Assembly: GCA_963550755.1 (NCBI GenBank)
Contig: CAUVDV010000161.1
Coordinates: forward strand, 1 to 5,109
Source: W11650 sp963550755
GTDB taxonomy: Bacteria > Bacillota > Clostridia > Lachnospirales > Vallitaleaceae
Reading direction: 5' to 3'
DNA length: 5,109 nucleotides
The notes beneath the pieces are model-generated. The model was not told the DNA's origin. It did not search any database and saw only the letters and a list, made by a program, of their open reading frames with translations. A program made the position numbers and the translations under genes. Below, piece by piece: positions 1-5,109 of this stretch. How positions within the stretch are numbered: position 1 is the first letter of the stretch; each line of letters begins with the position of its first letter.

Positions 1-1472
1 ACCTGCAAGTGAAGGAACAGGAAATCAAATGCATCGTCGGCGAAAATGGAGCAGGCAAAACCACCTTAATGAATATGCTTTATGGTTTGCTTCAGCCGAC
101 CAGCGGTGAAATTTGGATTAAAGGTCAAAAGACAGTGCTGAAAAGTCCTTTGGAGGCAATTACGGCGGGAATTGGCATGGTTCATCAGCATTTTAAATTA
201 GTTCCGAGTCTGACAGTTTATGAAAATATTTTGTTGGGCTCGGAAATTACCAAGGTAAGGGGAAAGCTTCGGCTGCCGTTGATTGATCGTCAGGCTGAGA
301 TTGACAGCGTAAACCGGCTGATGGAGAAATATCATTTTGCACTGGATCCGCTGGAGAGAGTTGAGAATATCTCAGTAGGCGCCAGACAAAGAATTGAAAT
401 ATTGAAAATGCTGCGGCGCAACGTAGATATTTTAATTTTGGATGAGCCGACGGCAGTGCTTACGCCGCAGGAAGCGGATCGGTTGATTTTTACATTAAAA
501 GAGCTGAAAGAAAAGGGAAAAACCATTATTGTGATTACCCATAAGCTGCGGGAAGTGATGGAGCTGGCAGACAGTATTGCCGTGATGAAGCAGGGGCGAA
601 TGGTTGGGGCTGTTCGGAAGCAGGATACCAGTGAGAAGCAGTTGGCGCAAATGATGGTTGGCCGAGATGTGGTGTTGAGGGTGGAAAATCAATCGAAATC
701 GCCGGTTTCTGAAGAAATTCGATATGAAGTACAGGATTTGGCCACAGTAAATGAGCATGGCAAAGAATTAATTTCCGGCATTTCCTTTTGTGCGCATCAA
801 GGTGAGATTCTGGGTATTGCCGGAGTAGAGGGCAATGGTCAGTCGGAACTGGTAAAACTGATGACGGGCCTTATGGCTTCCACCAGAGGGCGGATTACCA
901 TGAATGGAAAGAATATTACCAATTGGTGGCCGGAGCAGCTTAGAACTGCCGGTATGGGAATTATTCCAGAAGATAGATATGCGCAGGGATTATGCCGGGA
1001 AATGAGTTTGGCGGAAAATTGTATCGCCGGTTATCATAATCGGGCCGATGTATGCCGGTATGGCTTTCATCGAGCGAAAGCGATTGAGCGGAAAAGAGAT
1101 CACTTTATTGAGAGCTTTGATATTCGGCTAAGTGATGTAAAGGGAGCAATTGGCAGTTTATCAGGCGGAAATGCGCAAAAGGTGATTATTGCTCGGGAAT
1201 TGTCAGCCGGACCGAAGCTATTGATTGCATGTCAGCCGACCAGAGGAGTAGACATTGGTTCGATTGAATTTATCCATAAGCAGCTTTTACAATTTAAAGA
1301 AGCAGGCAACACCGTTATTCTGGTTTCTAGTGAGTTGTCGGAGATTATGAGCTTATCGGACAGGGTCTTAGTCATGTATAAAGGAAAAATTTCCGGTGAA
1401 GTGCAGCCAAGACAAGTAAGCCCGGCTCAGATTGGACTTTTGATGGCGGGCATTACGACGGCGGAGGAATAA
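1..1472 (+). CDS. Nucleoside ABC importer, double-domain ATP-binding protein (YufO/NupO-like), 5' partial
   Basis: This is the cytoplasmic ATPase that powers a BMP-family nucleoside importer; it carries two fused nucleotide-binding domains. The reading frame is open to the window edge (frame from base 3). The GTG at base 9 is an internal Val: residues before it (L-Q) continue the strand that normally precedes the Walker A, and about 25-30 N-terminal residues are missing compared with the usual ~505-515. Counting the codon at base 9 as residue 1, domain 1 has Walker A GENGAGKT (11-18), Q-loop Q60, signature SVGARQR (122-128), Walker B ILILDE (141-146) and H-loop H178. Domain 2 (about 240-480) has a degenerate Walker A GVEGNGQS without Lys (272-279), the family motif IPEDR (319-323), signature LSGGNAQ (384-390), and CQPTRGVD where a Walker B Asp-Glu would sit. 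This asymmetry is usual in the family. The permease gene follows after 3 nt. A ribose/galactose-type ATPase is less likely, because those keep LDEPTRG in domain 2. Confidence 0.95.
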   Translation, partial: LQVKEQEIKCIVGENGAGKTTLMNMLYGLLQPTSGEIWIKGQKTVLKSPLEAITAGIGMVHQHFKLVPSLTVYENILLGSEITKVRGKLRLPLIDRQAEIDSVNRLMEKYHFALDPLERVENISVGARQRIEILKMLRRNVDILILDEPTAVLTPQEADRLIFTLKELKEKGKTIIVITHKLREVMELADSIAVMKQGRMVGAVRKQDTSEKQLAQMMVGRDVVLRVENQSKSPVSEEIRYEVQDLATVNEHGKELISGISFCAHQGEILGIAGVEGNGQSELVKLMTGLMASTRGRITMNGKNITNWWPEQLRTAGMGIIPEDRYAQGLCREMSLAENCIAGYHNRADVCRYGFHRAKAIERKRDHFIESFDIRLSDVKGAIGSLSGGNAQKVIIARELSAGPKLLIACQPTRGVDIGSIEFIHKQLLQFKEAGNTVILVSSELSEIMSLSDRVLVMYKGKISGEVQPRQVSPAQIGLLMAGITTAEE

Positions 1473-1475
1473 GGG

Positions 1476-2534
1476 ATGCAAAAGGAAACGGTAATTAAAA
1501 CGATTTTAAATTCGCTGGCTCCGGTAATAGCCGCGTTTATTTTAGGCGGCATTGTTATTTTAATGCTTGGGGAAAATCCATTTACTACTTATGGCATTTT
1601 AATCAGTAAGTCATTGTTTACGGAAAAAGGCATTTGGAATACTTTGCATTATGCGGCACCGATGATTTTGACGGGGCTGGCGATTGCAGTAACATTTAAG
1701 GCCAATATCTACAACATGGGCGTAGAAGGCCAAATGCTTTTGGGCGGTTTTTTTGCGGGCATTATAGGGGCTTATTTTCCGCTGGAAAGTCCGGTGTTGA
1801 GTAAGCTTTTGTGCTTTTTGGCGGCGATGCTATGCGGCATGCTGTTTGCGCTGATTCCGGCGCTGCTCAAAGCGAAGTGCGGAGTTAATGAGATGGTCGT
1901 TACCTTAATGCTGAATTATGCGGCCGCTAAGAGCTTAGAATTTTTAACGACGGGCGTGTTTAGGGATAAAGCGGCCGGGTATGTAGCGACACCAGTGATT
2001 GGTGAGGGAGCGATGTTTCAGCGATTGGGAGATTTTCGAATTACGCTGTTTTTCGGCATAACACTGCTGATTCTGCTATTGATGACAGGAGTAATGCAGT
2101 ATTCCAAGCTGGGTTATGAGATTAAGGCAATTGGGAAAAACTCTGAGTTTGCCGAAGCAGCCGGGATGAATGTAGGCAAAAAGATTATTATCTTAATGCT
2201 GATTAGCGGGGCACTGTCAGGAATTGCCGGCGCGGGCTGGATGTTAAGTGACCAGTTTAAGTATACGCTGAGCTTTTCGGAAAATCCGGGATTGGGCTGG
2301 GATGGCATGCTGATAGCCCTATTGGGCGGTCATTCGCCGCTGGGGATTTTGTTTGCCGCCGTTTTTTACGCCGCCTTAAAAACGGGCAGTGACAGCATTA
2401 ATATGTATACTCTGGTGCCGAAAGAAATTATTGAAATTATTCAGGCTATTATTATTTTATTTTTAGCGGTTAAGTTTATCGGGGAAAAGGTTAAATTATT
2501 TTCAGTCAATCGAAAAGAAGGGCGGGCTAAGTAA
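1476..2534 (+). CDS. Nucleoside ABC importer permease 1 (YufP/NupP-like, BPD_transp_2 family)
   Basis: This integral membrane protein forms one half of the transmembrane channel of the nucleoside importer; 352 aa matches the ~350 aa of YufP-type permeases. Hydrophobic stretches that look like membrane segments lie near residues 11-31, 59-75, 83-103, 110-132, 140-158, 188-207, 236-256, 274-300 and 314-335. The family hallmark is present as NMGVEGQ (80-86), followed by a Gly-rich segment. A second conserved stretch, GVNEMVVTLMLNY (136-148), also fits. The cytoplasmic coupling region, with an AIGKNSEFAEAAG-type sequence (218-230), is the expected contact with the ATPase. The ATG at 1476 is supported by GGAGG at 1463-1467, 8 nt upstream and inside the end of the ATPase gene. 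The stop codon overlaps the next start by one base. The substrate class (nucleoside rather than sugar) is inferred from family resemblance and operon layout. Confidence 0.94.
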   Translation: MQKETVIKTILNSLAPVIAAFILGGIVILMLGENPFTTYGILISKSLFTEKGIWNTLHYAAPMILTGLAIAVTFKANIYNMGVEGQMLLGGFFAGIIGAYFPLESPVLSKLLCFLAAMLCGMLFALIPALLKAKCGVNEMVVTLMLNYAAAKSLEFLTTGVFRDKAAGYVATPVIGEGAMFQRLGDFRITLFFGITLLILLLMTGVMQYSKLGYEIKAIGKNSEFAEAAGMNVGKKIIILMLISGALSGIAGAGWMLSDQFKYTLSFSENPGLGWDGMLIALLGGHSPLGILFAAVFYAALKTGSDSINMYTLVPKEIIEIIQAIIILFLAVKFIGEKVKLFSVNRKEGRAK

Positions 2535-3445
2535 TGGAAATGTGGGAAAATATTTTATACGATACCATCTATCATAGTACGCCAATCATCTTATGTACCT
2601 TGGGAGGGCTGTTCGCTTACAAAGCCAATGTTTTGAACATTGCATTGGAAGGGATGATGCTGAATGCAGCATTTGTATCTGTTTTAGTCCAATACTTAAC
2701 AGACAGCCTGCCGACGGCGGTAATGGCGGCCATTATCAGTACGCTGCTGTGGGGGAGAGTATTTTCCTTTTTGGGAATACGGTGCAAGGGAAATGTGATT
2801 GTCATTGGCTTAGGAATTAACCTGATGACAGCGGCAATTTCAAAATTCATTTTAAAAATTATGCACTTAGCCAACATCAGCCTGCAAAATATAGGAGCGG
2901 CGGACTTTAAAATAGAACTGCCGATTTTAAAAAGCATACCATGGCTGAGAGTGCTCAGCGGCCATCCCTTGATTACTTATTTGGCTTTCGCGGCGATTGC
3001 GCTGACGGCGGTTATTTTATACCAGACGAAGTTTGGTATTTATATTCGGGTTGTTGGTGAGAATGAGGATTCGGCAATTAGTCTGGGGATTAAAAGCACT
3101 TGGTATAAATATGCGGCCGTGCTGATAGGCGCGTTTTTTTGCGCTTTGGCGGGGATTAATCTATCGCTGGAAAGAATGGCCATGTTTACCAGCGGGATGA
3201 CGGCTGGACGGGGATTTATTGCTATTGCCGCTATTTATTGCGGGCAGGGGAAACCGGGTTCTTCTTCTTTTTACGCGCTTTTGTTTGCCGTGGCCAGGGC
3301 ACTATCGATCAATTTAAGCATTTATGCGGGAGCGGCTGCCGGAATGTTTGACACCATTCCCTATATTGTAATGGTTATTGTATTGGCGGTGTCGTCCTAT
3401 ATGAAATATAAAAATACGAAGGTTAGAAATTATAAATTAGGTTAG
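2534..3445 (+). CDS. Nucleoside ABC importer permease 2 (YufQ/NupQ-like, BPD_transp_2 family)
   Basis: This is the second channel subunit, pairing with the product of the preceding gene; 303 aa is close to the ~310-320 aa usual for YufQ. Family signatures are NVLNIALEGMML (32-43), the counterpart of the NMGVEGQ motif in permease 1; RVVGENEDSAISLGI (172-186) in the ATPase-coupling loop; and MTAGRGFIAIAA (222-233) followed by a G-x-x-x-P-G turn. Hydrophobic segments lie near 16-30, 36-55, 60-80, 86-105, 145-162, 190-209, 226-236, 244-262 and 271-289. The C-terminus is Lys/Arg-rich (290-301), consistent with a cytoplasmic end. The ATG at 2534 shares its A with the upstream TAA. The ribosome site is weak (AAGGG at 2518-2522 and GGG at 2524-2526), so translation is probably coupled to permease 1. 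A second ATG at 2540 is possible but is spaced worse. Confidence 0.93.
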   Translation: MEMWENILYDTIYHSTPIILCTLGGLFAYKANVLNIALEGMMLNAAFVSVLVQYLTDSLPTAVMAAIISTLLWGRVFSFLGIRCKGNVIVIGLGINLMTAAISKFILKIMHLANISLQNIGAADFKIELPILKSIPWLRVLSGHPLITYLAFAAIALTAVILYQTKFGIYIRVVGENEDSAISLGIKSTWYKYAAVLIGAFFCALAGINLSLERMAMFTSGMTAGRGFIAIAAIYCGQGKPGSSSFYALLFAVARALSINLSIYAGAAAGMFDTIPYIVMVIVLAVSSYMKYKNTKVRNYKLG

Positions 3446-3448
3446 GAG
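3444..3448 (+). promoter_or_regulatory. Ribosome binding site AGGAG overlapping a stop codon
   Basis: AGGAG lies 6 nt before the ATG at 3455 and includes the last two bases of the TAG stop of permease 2 (3443-3445). It fixes the start of the hydrolase gene. Ribosomes ending on the permease would sit on this site, which suggests reinitiation or coupled translation. Confidence 0.8.
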
Positions 3449-3454
3449 CGAATT

Positions 3455-4021
3455 ATGAGCAAAACGGCATTGTTGGTGGTAGACATGGTCAGGGATTTTA
3501 CCGATCCGCAGGGGCTGGTGTTTTATCCGAAAAACCGAGAAATTTTGCCAAATATAAAAAAAGTCATGGAAAAATGCCGGGAAAAGAATATTTTGATTAT
3601 TTTTCTGCAGCACTTTAACCGGCGGGATAAACCGGACAAAAAAGCGGAGAATATGCGGCCAAACTGTCTGGAAGGAACTTTTGGAGTAGAGATTGATCCA
3701 ATGCTGACGGTTGACTTGAAAAAAGATTATGTTATCCGTAAACGGCGATACAGCGGTTTTTTTGGCACCGATTTGGATTTGGTCTTAAGAGAAAACGATA
3801 TAAAAAACTTGATTGTGACGGGAACGAAAACGAATTGCTGTATTCGGGCGACAGTAACAGATGCTTTCTATTTGGATTATACTCCGTATGTGGTCAGGGA
3901 ATGTGTGGCCACTAACTCAGAGGTTGTTAATGAGGTGCATTTAGATGATATTCGCCGGTATCTTGGCCGGGTCGTTGAGATGGAAGAGTTATTTGACTTA
4001 CTGGAACAAGAAAAACTTTAG
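3455..4021 (+). CDS. Isochorismatase-family cysteine hydrolase
   Basis: This is a soluble, probably cytoplasmic hydrolase of the isochorismatase/nicotinamidase fold, which mostly cleaves amide, carbamoyl or ureido C-N bonds. Its 188 aa is normal for the family. The visible catalytic triad is Asp10 in the first strand (LLVVDMVRDF), Lys96 in KRRYSGFFGTDL (96-107), and Cys129 in the nucleophile motif GTKTNCCIRAT (123-133), six residues after Gly123. A CLEGTFGVEI stretch (71-80) matches the conserved segment between triad Asp and Lys. The canonical nicotinamidase metal ligands (Asp-x-His and a later His) appear replaced: the aligned residues are H53, N55 and N70. A classical PncA nicotinamidase is therefore unlikely. 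There is no signal peptide. Placement between a nucleoside importer and a PfkB kinase suggests work on an imported compound or its breakdown product. RutB-like, N-carbamoyl or other amidohydrolase activity is possible; the substrate is unknown. Confidence 0.92.
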   Translation: MSKTALLVVDMVRDFTDPQGLVFYPKNREILPNIKKVMEKCREKNILIIFLQHFNRRDKPDKKAENMRPNCLEGTFGVEIDPMLTVDLKKDYVIRKRRYSGFFGTDLDLVLRENDIKNLIVTGTKTNCCIRATVTDAFYLDYTPYVVRECVATNSEVVNEVHLDDIRRYLGRVVEMEELFDLLEQEKL

Positions 4022-4025
4022 GAGG
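4020..4025 (+). promoter_or_regulatory. Ribosome binding site AGGAGG that decides the kinase start
   Basis: A perfect AGGAGG overlaps the TAG stop of the hydrolase gene (4019-4021). It is only 2 nt from the first ATG at 4028 but 5 nt from the second ATG at 4031. The usual 5-9 nt spacing therefore favours 4031 as the real start of the kinase. Confidence 0.75.
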
Positions 4026-4027
4026 AA

Positions 4028-4969
4028 ATGATGGATGTACTTACCAGCGGTTATGTCAGCATGGATCATATTATCAAAATTGATCGGCCGGCGCGAATTG
4101 GATTTACCTCTCTGGTGACCAATCCGTCCAACTCGGTTATTCGCTATGGCGGCTGCTCTGTTAATATTGCGTATGCCTTGTGCCGATTAGGGATTCCGGC
4201 TATGCCGGTACTGAGAGTAGGGGCAGATTATGAAACAAATGGATTTAAGCGTTTTTTGGAAAAAGGCGGAGTGTCCTTAAACGCTACGACCATAGTAGAA
4301 GGAGAAACGACCAGTACATGCTATTTGCTTCAGGATAATAATAACGATCATATTACGGCTTTTTATCCGGGGGCAATGAACGGCTGCTATGCCAAGCCGC
4401 TGCCTGACCATTTGTTTGCCGGTCTTAAGCTGGGAGTGATTACCGTAGCGTCATGCAAGGACAATAAATATTTTTTTGAGCAATGCCTGAAACACGAAGT
4501 ACCGATTGCTTTTGGCATGAAGGCGGATTTCGATGCTTTTCCAAAGGATTTTTTGAAACGTTTGCTGGAAGAATCTAAGATTATTTTTATGAACTTGGCG
4601 GAAAAAGAAGAAATCAAAGCCATGTATGGTTTAACAAAGATAGAACAATTGTTTGACCATAGCCGAGCCCAGTTTTTGGTGACGACCTTGGGCAAGGCAG
4701 GCAGCATTTGCTACAGCCGATTGGCGAAGGGCATAAGGCAGGAAGAAGTAGGAGCCTGTTTTTTGGATAAAATTATAGACGCAACCGGAGCGGGCGATGC
4801 TTATATTGCGGGTTTTCTTTATGGTTATTTAAAGGGATGCCCGCCGGCGGACTGCTGCCGGTTAGGCAGTGCGATGTCATATTTTGTTTTACAGGCAGAG
4901 GGCTGCTGCACTAATTTGCCGACGGAGCAGGAATTATTAGCCAAAGCTGCTCTCCAAGCAGAACCTTAA
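4028..4969 (+). CDS. PfkB/ribokinase-family sugar or nucleoside kinase
   Basis: This cytoplasmic kinase of the ribokinase fold transfers phosphate from ATP to a hydroxymethyl group of a sugar or nucleoside. At 313 aa it is full length for the family. Counting from the first ATG, it has the N-terminal strand LTSGYVSMDHI (5-15), PfkB signature 1 region RYGGCSVNIAYALCRLG (39-55), an NxxE motif NLAE (189-192) tied to Mg/phosphate binding, a TTLGKAGS nucleotide-site strand (219-226), and the anion-hole/catalytic motif DATGAGD (251-257) with Asp257 as the likely base. ITAFYPGAM (109-117) resembles, from memory, bacterial PfkB proteins annotated as adenosine kinases. With the nucleoside importer upstream, that makes a nucleoside kinase the leading guess; ribokinase is the alternative. 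It has 13 cysteines, including pairs at 276-277 and 293-294. The true start is probably the second ATG at 4031, given ribosome-site spacing. It follows the hydrolase by 6 nt. Confidence 0.92.
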   Translation: MMDVLTSGYVSMDHIIKIDRPARIGFTSLVTNPSNSVIRYGGCSVNIAYALCRLGIPAMPVLRVGADYETNGFKRFLEKGGVSLNATTIVEGETTSTCYLLQDNNNDHITAFYPGAMNGCYAKPLPDHLFAGLKLGVITVASCKDNKYFFEQCLKHEVPIAFGMKADFDAFPKDFLKRLLEESKIIFMNLAEKEEIKAMYGLTKIEQLFDHSRAQFLVTTLGKAGSICYSRLAKGIRQEEVGACFLDKIIDATGAGDAYIAGFLYGYLKGCPPADCCRLGSAMSYFVLQAEGCCTNLPTEQELLAKAALQAEP

Positions 4970-5015
4970 AGCATGATTGAGATAAACACGGCAGGGAAAG
5001 AATATTTGCAGTTGA

Positions 5016-5044
5016 TTAACGAAAAATTAAGTAGGATGTAAGAT
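5016..5044 (+). promoter_or_regulatory. Possible sigma-70/sigma-A type promoter for the gene at 5086
   Basis: TTAACG at 5016-5021 (4 of 6 to TTGACA) and TAAGAT at 5039-5044 (4 of 6 to TATAAT) are 17 bp apart. This would put transcription start near 5051 and leave a leader of about 35 nt before the ATG at 5086. Such matches occur by chance in AT-rich DNA, and no terminator separates the kinase from this gene, so read-through from the operon is equally likely. Confidence 0.25.
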
Positions 5045-5073
5045 AAACTACTCAGTAAAATTTAAAAGAAAGG

Positions 5074-5080
5074 AAAGGTG
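5074..5080 (+). promoter_or_regulatory. Ribosome binding site for the 3'-terminal partial gene
   Basis: AAAGGTG lies 5 nt before the ATG at 5086 within a purine-rich run (5065-5084). It pairs with the 16S rRNA 3' end and supports that ATG as a real start even though only eight codons are visible. Confidence 0.65.
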
Positions 5081-5085
5081 AAGAT

Positions 5086-5109
5086 ATGAAACTGTTGACT
5101 ATCAATGTT
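5086..5109 (+). CDS. Start of a further gene, 3' partial (possibly endonuclease/exonuclease/phosphatase family)
   Basis: Only the first eight codons, MKLLTINV, are inside the window. The start is supported by a good ribosome site 5 nt upstream and by the same strand and close spacing (116 bp) to the operon. A short hydrophobic strand right at the N-terminus of the form MKLLT-[IL]-N is, from memory, typical of Firmicute endonuclease/exonuclease/phosphatase-fold proteins, where the Asn helps bind metal. Eight residues cannot establish a family, so the product should be treated as unknown until the downstream sequence is read. Confidence 0.55.

Noticed and set aside
9..11. GTG as the start codon of the ATPase gene
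   Set aside because: The frame is open upstream to the window edge, the N-terminal strand is already under way, and no ribosome site is visible; the gene is cut by the window.
332..758. Minus-strand ORFs opposite the ATPase gene
   Set aside because: They have no ribosome site or recognisable domain and lie fully opposite a well-conserved ABC ATPase, so they are shadows.
92..1242. Repeated CAGCCGACCAG at 92-102 and 1232-1242
   Set aside because: Both copies encode ordinary Gln-Pro-Thr turns in unrelated parts of the two ATPase domains; this is a coincidental short match, not a repeat element.
2114..2937. Minus-strand and out-of-frame ORFs within the two permease genes
   Set aside because: These are short, lack initiation signals and recognisable motifs, and overlap clearly coding permease sequence.
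4387..4707. Minus-strand ORF of 106 codons opposite the kinase gene
   Set aside because: It is opposite an intact PfkB gene and has no family features.
5030..5055. Weak inverted repeat AGTAG ... CTACT as a terminator
   Set aside because: The stem is only 5 bp with a 13-nt loop and no following T-run, so it is not convincing as an intrinsic terminator.

Overview
The window looks like part of a single catabolic or salvage operon from a Gram-positive bacterium, probably a Firmicute of the Clostridia type. The grounds are moderately AT-rich DNA, strong AGGAGG-type ribosome sites, very tight or overlapping gene junctions, and a B. subtilis YufOPQ (NupOPQ)-like transporter. The species cannot be read from the sequence. 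All genes lie on the + strand.

Bases 1-3445 encode the cytoplasmic and membrane parts of a BMP-type (CUT2-like) nucleoside ABC importer. They are a double-domain ATPase cut at its 5' end by the window edge, then two different BPD_transp_2 permeases. The junctions are a 3-nt gap and a 1-nt overlap, so the three are almost certainly co-transcribed and translationally coupled. The lipoprotein substrate-binding partner (BmpA/NupN family) is not in the window and would be expected just upstream.

Bases 3455-4021 encode an isochorismatase-fold cysteine hydrolase with a visible Asp-Lys-Cys triad. Bases 4028-4969 encode a PfkB/ribokinase-fold sugar or nucleoside kinase. Each starts directly behind the preceding stop codon, which is itself part of the ribosome binding site. 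After a 116-bp gap with no clear terminator, a further gene begins at 5086, but only eight codons are visible.

The simplest reading is uptake of a nucleoside (or another ribosyl compound) by the ABC importer and its phosphorylation by the PfkB kinase. The hydrolase would cleave an amide, ureide or related bond in the same compound or a breakdown product. The exact substrate cannot be fixed from sequence. The pairing of importer, cysteine hydrolase and kinase, without a visible phosphorylase, nucleosidase or deaminase, is the most interesting aspect. I see no mobile element, RNA gene, CRISPR array or clearly novel system.
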